Origin: Rachicladosporium sp. CCFEE 5018
Lineage: Eukaryota > Ascomycota > Dothideomycetes > Cladosporiales > Cladosporiaceae
Reading direction: 5' to 3'
NCBI GenBank assembly: GCA_002077045.2
Contig: KZ111143.1
Coordinates: 1,527,219 to 1,591,218, forward strand
Length of the DNA: 64,000 bases
A program made the translations under genes and the position numbers. The notes under the pieces were generated by a model, which worked only from the letters and a program-made list of their open reading frames with translations, ran no database searches and was not told the origin of the DNA. How positions within the stretch are numbered: position 1 is the first letter of the stretch; every line of letters begins with the position of its first letter. This document shows, piece by piece, positions 19,016 through 30,142 of the stretch.

Positions 19016-22000
19016 ATGTCTCAACCAATGATTCCACCTCGTCCGCAACGCACTCAAGGCCAAGGCGGGCCTACAGCAGTGGCGCAGAGCATTCCTCCCA
19101 TACCACCTCGCCCAGTCCGCAAGACCGATCCCTCCCCAAATCGGGACGCAAGTACCCGATCGCCCTTCAATGAGCCTCCTACCGCCATAAGCAACGGCAA
19201 GATCTACGGGCACAGCAACCTTTCCGCTTCCGAGCTGCCAAGACGCCCGCCCAGTGTGGCCGCCCTACCTCTTATTGGGCAAGAAGGGAACGAATACGCT
19301 AGCTTCGACCAGCTTCCAGATGAAGCCCACGGCGTCGGAGCAAAAGACTCGACAACGGTACAGACCCGACATGCGGATGTGCCAATGCAGCAGCCCATGG
19401 CTTCCGTCCCTCAATCGACTGCCAAAGAAAGGATCAGCACGGTCACCCGTACTGACTCGTCTCAGGCCGCAAGAGCGGGAATAGGCAAGCCGCAAGTCGA
19501 GGACGATGTGCACAATGCATTGACCGATTCGTCGACGAGCTTGCGTCGCGTGATCAGTCGCGACGCGAGGGATGACCGACTCGGTCTTGGCCGTGTGCCA
19601 TCGCGGGAACCTCATCCTCTCCGCGCGAAGGAAAGCTTCAGTCGATCGACGACGAGTCTTCACGGCGGAACACCGAGACCGGGAAGTGTGCATGGAGAAG
19701 AAGAGCACGAGCATGGCATACCCGAAATCGGCTTGCAGGTACCCATGTACCGCAATGCTGGCGATGTACAAGCGCCATCGCCATCGCCATTCGCTCAGCA
19801 ATTCCCTGGTGGCATTGGATTCTTCAATGATGGAACATCGCGGAATCACAACCGTAAGAGAAGCTCGAGGCAGGAGTTCGGGCCACCCGACAGCTATGGT
19901 CTGCATGGACACCCAGGACAAGAGCCAAGTGATCAATTCGAACAGGACTGGATCAGAAAACACCCGGAGCTCGCTGCGAAGGAAGGATACAATGTGTATG
20001 GTGGGTTGGCACCTCGGCCTGCTACGGCATTGAGCAAGGAACAGCTTGATCGTCTAGTGGCGGAGAACTTGGACGTTGGCTTCGGTATGTTCGCTTTGTC
20101 CTTGCCAGTCAATATATGTACTAACCTAACCTTTCAGGAACCTCACCAGCACCCATCAGCACACCTCCTCAGGAAATCGGCTGGGTCGCTAGCGATGAGT
20201 TCAACTTACGGATGAACTCACCGAAGCCCGCGCAAGCAGGAGAACCACGCCCGAAACGTTCATCTAGCGGCGCTCTTCCCGAGTCTCTACTACGAAAGGT
20301 GAATACGCGTGACCTTAATAGTAACGCCCTCGATAGCGAAGATGACAATGTGATACATGTGAACGCGATCTCAAAGCGAGGCACCAAGGTTACTGGTGGC
20401 GGCGAGATGGACAACAAACTTGATCTTGGCCCTCGAGGTGGCAACACAGCGGATGCTGGCGGATTGTACACTGAAGAAGGCTTCGGTACACCCATTCTGG
20501 CCTCCGATGAGGTTATGAAGCGACCTGGAAGCGCTCAACTGCAGCCGGCAATCAGCCCTGAAGCAGAGCGTATCGATCATTCCGATGACGTGTCGCGCAG
20601 CCGCAGAAGCAGCCTGCAGCCGCTGAGTCGTCCGTCAAGCCGACCTAACAGCATGCACGCTGGTCATGGCATGCACGGTCTACATCGCTTCATCTCGCAT
20701 GACGAGCACTTTGGATCTGGTGTTGGCACGCCACTGGAGGAGATCGAGGAGTACGAGCCGCTCTTCCCTGAAGGCGAGGAGGAGAAGAAAGCCGCTGGAC
20801 TGGCTGACAAGGTCAAGAAGCGGCCTGGTCTGGCACAGCATCATTTCCCAAGTCAAGACATTTGGGAAGACACCCCAGCTTCGTTACAATTCACCGCCAA
20901 TGTCGAGACACCCGAGCCCGAACAGCAGCAGGCGCGTGCCGAGGCTGAAAAAGCGGTCGCATCGACAACATCCCTGTTCGAGAGCCCGGAGCAGGAACAG
21001 GCACGCAAGGATCAGAACCCCGAGACGATGGAGAGTGACAACAAGACTTTCGCCAAGCCGCACTTCAAGGCTGGTGTTGCTGATGAGCATGCCGGTCGCC
21101 CTGGTCTCAATCGCTTTCCGAGCAGTGATATCTGGGAAGACACGCCTAACAGCATGTACCTAGAGACTACTGTCAGCGGACCGCAAGAAGAGGAGGTCAA
21201 GAGTCCGCCGGAAGAGAGGCCTACGACTGGTGGTTTGTATCATCAGCATGCCGATAAAGATGCACGGGCGACGACTGGACTGTCGCAGGTCATGAAGCCA
21301 CAGATTCCGTCACGCCCGAGCAGGGCCAGCAAACTTGCGCAAGACATCACGACTGATATCGCGCCTGAGCAGGAAGACTCGCGTCAAAGAGAGGTACTGG
21401 ATCTTGGCGCACCGAAGACGACTTCACCTACCAAGACGAGAGCTCCCATCATCCCCGATCGACCCAAGCCGACGATCCCAGCACGCCCAGCCCGCACTTC
21501 AGCTTCAGAACAGACCGGCGCGCCACTAGCAAAGTCCATCTCCGCCGGCAGCACAGGCGACGCACCAAAGGCCAAACCCGCCGTCCCCGCTCGCCCAGCA
21601 GGCGCCAAATTCGGCAACCTTAAGTCAGACTTCATCAATACCCTTGCCAACAAGATCCAGCTCGGTCCTACTGGTCCCCCGCCAAAGGTCATCGAGCCAG
21701 AGCCTGAAGCTATCGAAGAGACAGAGAAAGCACCTCTAGCAGATGCCCGAAAAGGTCGCGCAAAGGGTCCTGCGCGTAGGAAAGCAGCGGCTTCGACTTC
21801 ACCCGCGCCTGGGCCAAGGATCGATGCGAAGCCTGTGACATTCACACTTACGCCCGCTATTACTCTATGGCACATCGATGAAACCTCCTCCCTTCTCGTC
21901 CCATCTGCTGGTGCCGAGGCAGCGCGCAGCAAGCCGGCTGAGAGGGAGGCGGAGAAAGCGATTGCCGCTAACGTCGCGCAAACGAGTAGTACTGCCTCTA

Positions 22001-22428
22001 TACCCTCCTCCGAAGCTGAGCCAGAGACTGCTTCCTTGAAGCCGGAAGCTTCGCCAAGCTCGGGGCCGTCGAATCCGGTGTCTGTCGGTCCGGAGACGCC
22101 AATTGGCGAGAAGGAGAATCCGCTTGGCACGCCTGCGACGAAGGCGCATACGACGGAGAGTATCGGACATCCTGGGGATGAGCCCGATGCGGATGTTTCG
22201 GAGGCTGCGTTGGGCCGGCAGCAGGAGCTGCAGGGTGGGTTGAGGGAGGCGTTGGGCCAGGCTGAGGATGCGCCAGGGAGCGCGGAGGAGCTGCAGGCGA
22301 AGGGTGATGGGGTAAAGGGGCAGGTGACAGCTGTGACTGGTGGGGGACTGCAAAGGCCGATCGCGCCTGAAGAGGGGAGTACGGTCATTAGAGATGGGGA
22401 GGAAGTTGGACGCGCGGGTGCGGACTAG
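19016..22428 (+). CDS. AIM21: Aim21-like actin-patch regulator (altered inheritance of mitochondria protein 21 family)
   Basis: Large disordered cytosolic protein; in yeast Aim21 with Tda2 binds capping protein and tunes actin assembly at endocytic sites. Exons 19016-20084 and 20138-22428 are joined by a 53-bp intron (GTATGT, two CTAAC-like branch sites, TTTCAG), giving 1119 residues. Visible features: proline-rich SH3-type motifs (MIPPRPQR, IPPRPVRK, TIPARPART, AVPARPAG), the family segment IPEIGLQVPMYRNAGDVQ, and a twice-repeated motif RPGL..FPS.DIWEDTP at about residues 584-605 and 677-693. The C-terminus is rich in Ala, Glu, Pro and Ser. No globular domain is visible. The family call rests on the segment pattern; the role is inferred from yeast. 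Confidence 0.82.
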
Positions 22429-22998
22429 TGGGGAGGGGAACGTAGGTAGGGTGGAATCGGTAAAAACTTTGTTGGGGACTATAGACTGTCCAAGCTGGTT
22501 CGTTTCGCACAGGCTCTTTCGCCAGATTCACCAGCTCTCCTCCATGACATCTCCAGGGTCATCTTGCAAATCCCCACTCCGCGGTAGCTCCTCAGCGCTG
22601 ACCACAACATGCGAGAATGCATTCTTCGCTTCTCGCCGACGTAGCTCGTATGTGATCGCCTCAGCGAATCTGGTCATCTGGCCAGCATACCCCCGCCGTC
22701 CAAATGATCGCCAAGTGCAATTTAGGGCGGCTTTCATGATATATGTTTGGAGCCATATGAATCTTGGTCCACTGATACGAGCTGCTCTTGCTGAAGAGGA
22801 AGTAACGACTTCGCAGAACTGGAGAGGGAAGGCGTATCGCGCCGTGCATATAGCAAAGCGAGTGCAATACCAGAAGTATTGATGCGGTCGGACCTGCCCT
22901 CTAGAGTATTACCGCATTTAATTGTAGCTGTGATGGGAGAAGGTACATTTGGCGGGCTGCATGTGTAGCAGCTCTGGACTACGCTCCACCGAATGAAT
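22429..22998. other. Intergenic, possible decayed gene remnant
   Basis: About 570 bp between the Aim21-like gene and the first F-box-like gene. Overlapping minus-strand frames (22528-22737, 22661-22867, 22734-23066) share no recognised motif. They could be the remains of another F-box-like repeat unit, but I cannot show it. Confidence 0.4.
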
Positions 22999-23664
22999 TC
23001 ATGGCTGCTCGACAAACCGCAGCAACTTCCACGAAATCTCTCGCCGAGGAGAGTAATCTTCCACATCGATCCTGATGCGCATCATAGTAGCATTCGTCGG
23101 CGATGAACTCCAGGTGAGGGATAGTTGCTCAGCATAAAGATCTAGTGCTTCCTTAAAGTACTCTCCACCATGCATGCCAGCGTACGAGATAATCAAGCGA
23201 ACCGCACTGAGCTGCGCTCTCGGCACGCAGCATAGCCACTCGCAGGAGAACACACAGACTCCGAACGTCCTGACCCTTTTACAGTTACCGATGAAGGTAT
23301 TCTGGCCGAAGTGGATTTTCAGTGCTTCCTTTCGAATCTGGGACGAGACTCGAAGCAGCGGTGGCAGGGCTGCATACCTGCTCCTGGTGCTCAATCGTAG
23401 AGCTTCTATGTCAGCAATGAGGCGGATTGGTCGTCTTGCCACAATTGCGTGTTTGAGTATTGTGAGCTGTAATTCTGTTGGCAAATCAAGGAATCGAAAC
23501 ACGTTTCTTGGCACGGCCTTGATCGGGGGCAATGGAGGAAGCAAGACGTCAATTGGGGACTCCATATCCAGCACATCGCTCATGAACTTCCTGGAGAGCG
23601 AATCTGACTGGAGACTAGAGCTGACACTGAACTTGATATACGCGGGAAGTGAGTGAAGTGGCAC
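22999..23664 (-). CDS. F-box-like protein, family 1, member 1
   Basis: A 221-residue protein of unknown function. Its core, VFRFLDLPTELQLTILKHAI (residues about 55-74), looks like an F-box helix pair, which would bind Skp1 in an SCF ubiquitin ligase. It is followed by PPLLRVSSQIRKEALKIHF and CVPRAQL, segments shared with the next members down to 26.2 kb. Later ATGs at 23583 and 23565 are alternative starts; I keep the longest frame with low certainty on the start. The C-terminal third is less conserved among members. All four members lie on the minus strand in tandem, which suggests local duplication. Substrates cannot be predicted. Confidence 0.65.
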   Translation of the reverse strand: MPLHSLPAYIKFSVSSSLQSDSLSRKFMSDVLDMESPIDVLLPPLPPIKAVPRNVFRFLDLPTELQLTILKHAIVARRPIRLIADIEALRLSTRSRYAALPPLLRVSSQIRKEALKIHFGQNTFIGNCKRVRTFGVCVFSCEWLCCVPRAQLSAVRLIISYAGMHGGEYFKEALDLYAEQLSLTWSSSPTNATMMRIRIDVEDYSPRREISWKLLRFVEQP

Positions 23665-24041
23665 AGGCGAGCTTGCAGGGATTGAGGTTGCTGGTTGCTA
23701 AGCGGCTTGCCTGCGCCAAGGATTGCAGCCTCAATGTTGCCTCCCATTAGGATCATGTCGTGTCTGACCAGTCCTTGTCTCTGTCATGGACTGCGCCACC
23801 GATTGATCGTACAGAGCTGGCTTCTCGATGTTGCACGACTGCCACGCTGATTCCGGCCACGATCCATCTTGCAACGGTTGCCCGTGTAATGCCATTCTTT
23901 CTTCGCAGCTGTGGCTCTCATGGCCGGCCTTCTCGATGCCGAGCTCGAGTCCGATGTGAAACCCAGTGTACCTGGCTGCTGCTACTGACTCGAGTACATT
24001 GCAACCACCTCTCTGGCGGTCTCTAGGCTTCGTCTGGGCCA
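23665..24041. other. Intergenic between F-box-like members 1 and 2
   Basis: About 380 bp; nothing recognised besides promoter and 3' sequence. Confidence 0.5.
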
Positions 24042-24617
24042 TCATGCTCTTGCCTGGAACGTCCCAGAATCCGACCCCTTCGCTATGAAGCGCAGACAGA
24101 ATACTTCGGATGCCCGCTCTTTCGGTAGTGTTTCAACTCTGTCCTCGATGCGCATGGACTCAGGTTGGGCGTCAATAGGATTCAGTCCATGAGTGAGCGA
24201 AGATACATGAGACCGTATCACGTCTTGCGTTTTGGGCAATCGAAACAGTCTGTCCAATCCCGAATTTATATTGCGGCGGTAGATGACGGTCAATGGTAAC
24301 TTGCTGAGCTGGGCCCTGGGTACGCGGCAGAGCCACTGGTTGAGTAATCGACGATTTTGGCGCCACCGTGTCGGCTCGGTGCATTCACCGCGGAAGGAGT
24401 TTGAACCAAAGTGAACCTTGATAGCATCGCATCGTAGTCGACGGGAGACCCGGAGTATAGGCGGCAGTACCTCGTATCTTGTCACCTTAGGTAGGTGTGG
24501 TGCGGGTTCATGGAGTATGAGGCATATAGGTTCGAGCCGCACAATAGCATGCTCGAGAACGAGGAGCTGCAGCTCATCTGGGAGGTCGAGGAAGCGGAAG
24601 GTGTCGCTATGTGCCAT
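24042..24617 (-). CDS. F-box-like protein, family 1, member 2
   Basis: Intact 191-residue member. The F-box-like start is at the very N-terminus (FRFLDLPDELQLLVLEHAI, residues 7-25), then YEVLPPILRVSRRLRCDAIKVHF, a GECT segment and WLCRVPRAQLSKLPLTVIY, the same order as in the neighbours. The ATG at 24617 is well placed directly before the motif. It shows the ancestral reading of the PRAQLS-x-LxLTV region, which is broken in member 4. A role as SCF adaptor is inferred from the motif only. Confidence 0.7.
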   Translation of the reverse strand: MAHSDTFRFLDLPDELQLLVLEHAIVRLEPICLILHEPAPHLPKVTRYEVLPPILRVSRRLRCDAIKVHFGSNSFRGECTEPTRWRQNRRLLNQWLCRVPRAQLSKLPLTVIYRRNINSGLDRLFRLPKTQDVIRSHVSSLTHGLNPIDAQPESMRIEDRVETLPKERASEVFCLRFIAKGSDSGTFQARA

Positions 24618-24976
24618 GTCGATGCTGCAGGAGGTCAGTGGCGAGGTGAGAGCGCGCGTGCAGAGGTCGACTCACCTTACGGGGCTTGTGCAGCTTACCG
24701 CAATTTCGTATCAATGAATCTCAAGTACGCAAGCAAGATGTGAAAGCTTACCAGTCCTTGGGGGCGAATTTGAGTGGGGGGGTGAGGAGTATGGCATCTC
24801 CACTGGAGAACGTGCTGCTTGCCAAGCCAACGCATGTGATCGCTCCTTCCATACTCTCGACATAATGCTACCTAGACATACTTCAGCCCGTTTCACGACC
24901 CGAGGTGATCACTGCAATATCATCTGCGCGCTTGTAGCATGCTAACGCTTCCCAATGAAGAGAGCGCGCGCAGCGG
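24618..24976. other. Intergenic between F-box-like members 2 and 3
   Basis: About 360 bp; nothing recognised. Confidence 0.5.
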
Positions 24977-25380
24977 CTAACATCCAAGGAAAGGATTTAT
25001 CGCCCTATCGAGCTGAACACGGTAGACTGGAGGCTTGTTCGGGTTCGCGTCCTCAATCACCTCTGGATCCGAGAGTATCGGACTGAAAGTAGAGTCGATC
25101 ACACGCCGGAAGATCTGCGTCGATTCTGGGAGCCGATTGGCGTAACGTTTCGTTCGTGTGCAAGACACGGTAATTTTCATCAAGCAACGCTGAACGCTGG
25201 GCAACGCATGCACCCATCCACCGAGGAGGCGATTGTGGCACCGCGTCGTCTTCCAGGTGCAGTCGCCCACGAATTTGTTGCGTGTGAAGTGCAAGTCGAG
25301 GGCGACTGCGCGAATTTGTCGTGAGACTCGGAGAAGGTCTCTGATCCGCCACTTTGCCCAGTGTAGAGTGGTACAGCATG
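24977..25380 (-). pseudogene. F-box-like family 1 fragment (member 3), N-terminus missing
   Basis: The reading DLLRVSRQIRAVALDLHF, then GDCTWKTTRCHNRLLGGWV and a C-terminal third to the stop at 24977, aligns with members 1, 2 and 4. The expected N-terminal FRFLDLP-E-Q helix is not found upstream (25381-25620) in any frame I read, and there is no ATG before the conserved part (the open frame starts at a TTG). I therefore call a truncated remnant. A missed upstream exon is the alternative. Confidence 0.55.
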
Positions 25381-25615
25381 GTACGAGAGGACTAGGTAAT
25401 TACCTTAAGCTATGTTATCCATGCGGAAGCGAAGTCCGCCAAGACCGCCGCATTGACTGTGCCGCGCAGGTACATATGTGTTTCCTTCTAGTTTGCCACA
25501 CTCTCCTTCATGCTAGGTACGGTCAGGTTGTCTTCCCTGTAAGTAACAGACCAGGGTAGGCTGCAAATAGCGTTAGCTATGCTGGAGATGTCTTGCCCAT
25601 CAGGTTCATTTGAGC

Positions 25616-26241
25616 TTACGACACATGTTTATGCATCTGGACGGACTCGTAGTAGACGGCACTGTACTTCGGTGACCCACCACTGCGTGGTACATTGAAC
25701 AGGACAGTCTCCACTCCGTCCTTGCAAACGCAGTGTGAGACCACCTTGCGCCAGTCCGCCTCACGAATCCGCTTGTGCCATTTGCCGTGACTGCGAGTGG
25801 CCTTGCAGACCACTGTGAGCTTCAACGAAAGAGCTGTGCTCGTGGAATAATGTATAGCCACGCGCGCAGGAGGTATCGGTTCTCGCAGTCTTCGATATCG
25901 CGCTGCTTGCCGCGCCAGGTACAGTCGCCACGGAATGTGTTGGAGAAGTGAAGCTTCAGAGCATCGTGGCGAATGAGGCGACAGACATGCAGGAGGGGCG
26001 GAAATGCAGCATGGCGTTGCCTGCGATTGAGCGTCTTCGCGTTGTCGGCTGGCGTGATGTCTATCGTGCGCTTTCGCAGAAGAGCGAAGGACAGTATCTC
26101 CAGCTGGATTTCAGGGGGGAGATCGAGGTAGCGGAAGACGATCCTCGAGGCGGCAAGCCCAGCTTGAGCGAGTGAGTATGAGTGTACCGCGTCGATCATA
26201 TATGACATGCTTACTGCGCTTTTGCTGCGTGTCTCTACCAT
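25616..26241 (-). pseudogene. F-box-like protein, family 1, member 4, frameshifted
   Basis: The frame from the ATG at 26241 (MVETRSK) holds a good F-box-like core (FRYLDLPPEIQLEILSFAL), FPPLLHVCRLIRHDALKLHF and IIPRAQL, then hits a stop three codons later. Removing two T residues at about 25828-25830 would give the family reading (QLS-LKLTVV as in member 2), and that second frame is open to 25616. The expected C-terminus is thus present but out of frame. The truncated 140-residue product still contains the F-box-like part and might be made. Confidence 0.6.
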
Positions 26242-26501
26242 CGGCAACGTGATTTGCGAAGTTCGGGCATGGCGCAAATGTGCCGTCGGACAGAGATCAA
26301 GTTGGGAATTCGTTGTGGCCTTTCCGCATTCACCCAGTCGCGAAGTTGGTGCGTCCACCTTCGTGCCTTCCACGATTCACCCATGCGAACGTGGACAGCC
26401 GTACATCTCCATTTCCGCAACTCCAACATGTTTGAGGTATGGATTCTTCACTTCAATCGAGCATGTCTGATCAGTCGACTCGAGATCCATCATCTGGGCC
26501 G

Positions 26502-26906
26502 TCAGTCTCCCTTCGCCGCATACTTCGCCCTAAGATCTGCCAAGATCTTTTCCTTCTTCTCTTTCATATGCATCTCTCGGTAGCCCCAATACCAGTAGCT
26601 CAACGGCAAACCCGCGCCGAGCAAGCCGAAGAAAGTGAGGTACAGCAGGCCATCGCTTCCTCTCTTCGTCCGCTTGCTTTCCAACGCAGGATGTCCAACA
26701 GCTGAAGGGTGTCTTGGCTGAGCCGTGAGGTTCACTCCCGTATTGGGCAGTTGCGGAGCAGTTGCGGCAGCTTGCTGACTTTGCGAGTACGATACCGCTG
26801 AATCAGCGTTTCGCAGGGGGTGGTGTGATGTCAAGGATCGAGTTTGGACGCCGTAGCCGTGGGCGCTACGGACCCGCGCGATAGCTGTGACAATGCTGCG
26901 CGCCAT
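26502..26906 (-). CDS. Small predicted mitochondrial single-pass membrane protein
   Basis: A 134-residue protein from the ATG at 26906. The N-terminus (MARSIVTAIARVRSAHGYG...TRSL) is Arg-rich, lacks acidic residues and can form an amphipathic helix, as a mitochondrial presequence does. A glutamine/alanine-rich linker follows. Near residue 88 a single hydrophobic helix begins (LLYLTFFGLLGAGLPLSYWYW), then a very basic, helical C-terminus (EMHMKEKKEKILADLRAKYA). This layout is usual for small inner-membrane assembly or respiratory-complex accessory proteins. I do not recognise the family. The longer frame to 26990 adds non-presequence-like residues, so the inner ATG is preferred. Confidence 0.6.
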   Translation of the reverse strand: MARSIVTAIARVRSAHGYGVQTRSLTSHHPLRNADSAVSYSQSQQAAATAPQLPNTGVNLTAQPRHPSAVGHPALESKRTKRGSDGLLYLTFFGLLGAGLPLSYWYWGYREMHMKEKKEKILADLRAKYAAKGD

Positions 26907-27301
26907 GATTCCAATCTCAAACATATGAAAGATGAGGCGGATGGGAAGGCACGATTCACCGGCATTCATGAAGTGAAGCCGCAGTGGCACTGCCGAGCCC
27001 GTGCTTGTGCAAGGCTTGTGGTAGGCTCCACTTCGACGACATACTTGTCTCGTTTATTCTTCCATCGCCACGACACACCCTGTACACCCGCAAATGCCGC
27101 TCCAGCCCTGCGATGATCAAGCGTGACGTCTGTAATATGATTCGGTTGCAGCGGGAGGTCCTGCACGAGCGCGGCTATCCTTGTTCACGGCAGGTGCTAC
27201 CTCTGACATTGATAGCTACATATTGGTAGGCGATTAGGTCCATTTCCCTTCTCAGTTTCTCCACTTTCTCATTGAACCCGTCGCTGTTCACGGGCTGTAT
27301 C
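26907..27301. promoter_or_regulatory. Divergent promoter region, small mitochondrial protein / sulfite oxidase
   Basis: About 395 bp between head-to-head starts at 26906 (-) and 27302 (+). No gene is seen; pyrimidine-rich sequence precedes the sulfite oxidase ATG. Confidence 0.45.
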
Positions 27302-29099
27302 ATGGCGATCGACTGCAAGAACTCTGGTGCACGTGAGGACTTCCCCAAAGATGGCCCCAAGCCCAACTATCCAGAGGAGCGGTCTGGCTGGAAAGGCTAC
27401 GTCGAGTGGGAGAAGTACCCCGAGAAGAAAGCCGACGCCGCAAATGTGTTGGCGAACTACAAGTTCCCAGGCCCACCCGAGTTTCAGCTCCAGCAAGTCC
27501 CGCTCACCAACCCGTTGCTCGAAGGTGTGCGATGGAAGCAGTATCACTACGCTATGGGCAATACTCTCACCGATCAACCCGACATCAGCTGGAAGTACGT
27601 CCAGCAGGAGAAGTCAGCAGACATGAACCATGTGCTGCAATTCCCTTACAATGGCGAGCCGCCAAGGGTACGTGAGGGTGACAATAACTGATCCGAGAGG
27701 GACTGACATAAGCAGGAACGCCTCGTCGAAACAGCTTTAACTAACAACAAGGACCACTTTGTCCGAAATCATGGAGGCATCCCCGAGATTGAAAATGACG
27801 CCTACTTTCTCGAGATTGATGGTCTCGTCAACGAGCCAAAGAACCTCACCCTGGCTGACCTGCAGAACGAGAAGCTCTTCCCTCGTCAGAGCAATGTTGT
27901 CTCACTGCAATGCTCTGGTACCCGCCGCATCGAGCAAATCAATGAGTATCCCGGTGACGGTATGTTGTGATGATCACGCTGATACTAGCATACTCAGTCG
28001 GACTACTGACAATCATAGGCGACGAACTCATCAACGCTCCTTGGGGCGAAGGCGCAATCGGCACCGCAAAATGGACCGGCGTCTCCCTCAAGAAAATCAT
28101 CAAGCACTGCGGCGGCCTCAAAGACGGTGGCAAAGGTATCCACCTCGAGTTCTACGGCGCAGACACCTACTTCAAAAAGGGCAACGTCATGAACTACGTC
28201 GTCTCCGTACCCTGGCGCAAAGTAAAGCTGAACGAAGTCCTCATCGCCTGGGAGATGAATGGCGAGCCTCTGCCGCGGATCCACGGTTTCCCGCTTAGGA
28301 CTGTGGTGTTTGGGTACATTGGTGCGAGGAGCTGTAAGTGGCTTTATCGAATCAAGGCTATCAAGGGGCCTTCTCAAGCGCCGGTGCAGAAGAAGGAGTA
28401 TCTTTACTATACGCCGCAGGTTGGGAAGCAGAATGCGATGTATAGTAATGGGTTCTCGATTATGGAAATGCCGGTGTCTTCGGCGATCATGACGCCTATC
28501 ACGAAGGAACAGATTGTGCATGATGGGACTATCTCACTGACTGGGTGGGCGTACTCGGGCGGTGGGCATTGGCCCGAGAGGGTCGAGGTCAGTGGTGATG
28601 GAGGGAGTGTGTGGTATCAGGTGCCTGATGAGAATCTGAGTAAGAAGTATTATCATGCTTGGAGGACCTGGAAATTCGATGTGAGTGATGAACAGCCTTG
28701 TATTATGAGTACGGCTTGCTAACGATGTTGCAGTGTCCGGTCGATGCGGAAGGCTGGCTCGAGTTCTGCGTTCGCACTTGGGACAATGCACTCAATACCC
28801 AGCCTACCTATGTGCGATCGGCCTGGTACGTTCATAGCCTCTCTCCCATCTGCTTTCCTTCCAGTCATCTAATTTGTACGTCCAGGAACTTCGATCTCCA
28901 TGTGACTTCTTCTTGCCATCGCATCAAGATCTACAGCATCAATCGGTCAAAGCCTGCTACTGCTGCCAGGCTCAAGCAGCTCGAGGAGAGGGGCCTCGAT
29001 ATTCTGCCGATCACACGGCCGCTCGAGTTCGATCTTGAGAGTGATGAGCATTATGACAAGGCCATGGAGGCGATGGGTGGGCGAGATCCGGAGGAGTGA
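27302..29099 (+). CDS. Sulfite oxidase-family molybdenum cofactor protein
   Basis: Molybdopterin enzyme of the sulfite oxidase/nitrate reductase fold, expected to oxidise sulfite to sulfate. Five exons rebuilt: 27302-27667, 27716-27959, 28019-28680, 28734-28825 and 28886-29099, giving 525 residues with consistent phases; the introns are 48-60 bp with donors GTACGT, GTATGT, GTGAGT and GTACGT. Cys188 in SLQCSGTRR is the Mo ligand. HGFPLR and GYIGARSCKWL follow in the Moco domain; SGGGHWPERVEVSGDGG and WLEFCVRTWD belong to the dimerisation domain. No cytochrome b5 or FAD/NADH domain is present, so it is not a full assimilatory nitrate reductase. An upstream TTG would add ten residues; the ATG at 27302 is preferred. 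Confidence 0.9.
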
Positions 29100-29341
29100 A
29101 TCAGAGACTCTCGAGTGGAAGATCAACAGATTCCGTGACCGTGGGACTTTCAAGACGTAATGTTTTGTTCCAGGAGATATTGTCGTCCCATCGCGCTCTT
29201 CCGCGCTTATCGAGTGTGCTGTATATGTGAAGACCTTGTCTTACCCCCTCAAGCGCTCACGGGTCAAGTATTCACACGCATAGCCAGCTCGTGCTTTCTC
29301 TGCTTGTCCAGATAGTTGGTCTCTCCAAGCCTAACCCAAAC

Positions 29342-29905
29342 TTAATTCAATTCGCGCTGCACTGTCACTAAAAGCTCCTGCAACGTCGCGCCACGACGCA
29401 TGTCGAAAATCCTTTCTTGCATGTGGCATGAGAAGCCTCTGGCCCTGAGTGTGACTCTCAACTCCCCCGCCGAGCAACACACCGTCCGCCGCCAGGACCC
29501 ATCACCTTGCAACGCATCCAGGGAGACTGACTGGTTCTGCTTACGGCGCCGAATATGGACTTCGATGTACACTCCATGTCTGCTACGCCCTTTGTTCTTG
29601 CCGCATTTGTCGAGTAGCCACTCGCGAGAGTTGTCCGTCCTACAAGGAAACCGGAGACGGGGAAAGGTGCCGCTGTTGAATAGGAATCGGTTGTTCGATC
29701 TGATCTGCGATGTCTCGTAGGACGATGCTTGGGGGCGCAGAGTGATGAGCCACATCTTGCGTTGAAGCTGGATGGAATCCTCGATGATTGACTTGAAGTA
29801 TCGACTGACACGGATCAGTGGAAAAAGCGTCTTCCAGCCATCGACGTGCAGTAGGATGGTCTCGAGGAGCTCGGGTAGATCGATTACGGCCTGAACCGCG
29901 GACAT
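29342..29905 (-). CDS. F-box-like protein, family 2, member 1
   Basis: A 187-residue protein of unknown function. Its N-terminus, VIDLPELLETILLHVDGWKT, followed by LIRVSRYFKSIIEDSIQLQRKMWL, is the pattern of a large F-box-like family of Dothideomycetes. Two more members lie next to it on the same strand. The C-terminal part is divergent and basic. The start at 29905 (MSAVQ) fits the neighbours, which also begin with a few residues before the motif. This family differs in sequence from the F-box-like set at 23-26 kb (PELL-ILL instead of FLDLPxExQ). SCF adaptor function is inferred only. Confidence 0.65.
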   Translation of the reverse strand: MSAVQAVIDLPELLETILLHVDGWKTLFPLIRVSRYFKSIIEDSIQLQRKMWLITLRPQASSYETSQIRSNNRFLFNSGTFPRLRFPCRTDNSREWLLDKCGKNKGRSRHGVYIEVHIRRRKQNQSVSLDALQGDGSWRRTVCCSAGELRVTLRARGFSCHMQERIFDMRRGATLQELLVTVQRELN

Positions 29906-30142
29906 CGTAGGAGACGGTGAGCTACTAAGAGTCTGTGGGTGTGTCTGTGTGCATCAAAAAAGTCGCCAGGTATCCTAGTGCATGCTGAAGCTTCGTGAGA
30001 AAGTTGTTGTGCACGAAGAGGCCGGGTTCCGGTGGAGTGGTGAGGTGGAAGGTGGGATGTTATCTTAAGGGGCAGATGATTGACATATGGCAGGAGCGAT
30101 CCAGAGTGACTAGAGTGAAGAGGTGAAGCAGTCGCATCAGGT

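Noticed and set aside
19770..19795. Short GCCATC repeat as a possible microsatellite feature
   Set aside because: Only about three units, inside coding sequence; not worth a separate feature.
21384..22388. Minus-strand open frame of 334 codons inside the Aim21-like gene
   Set aside because: It lies fully antisense to the conserved coding exon, has low-complexity Ser/Gly/Ala composition from the shadow of Ala/Glu/Pro codons, and has no domain.
27668..27691. GTGAGGGTGACAATAACTGA read as the end of a short 139-residue protein
   Set aside because: This is the first intron of sulfite oxidase.
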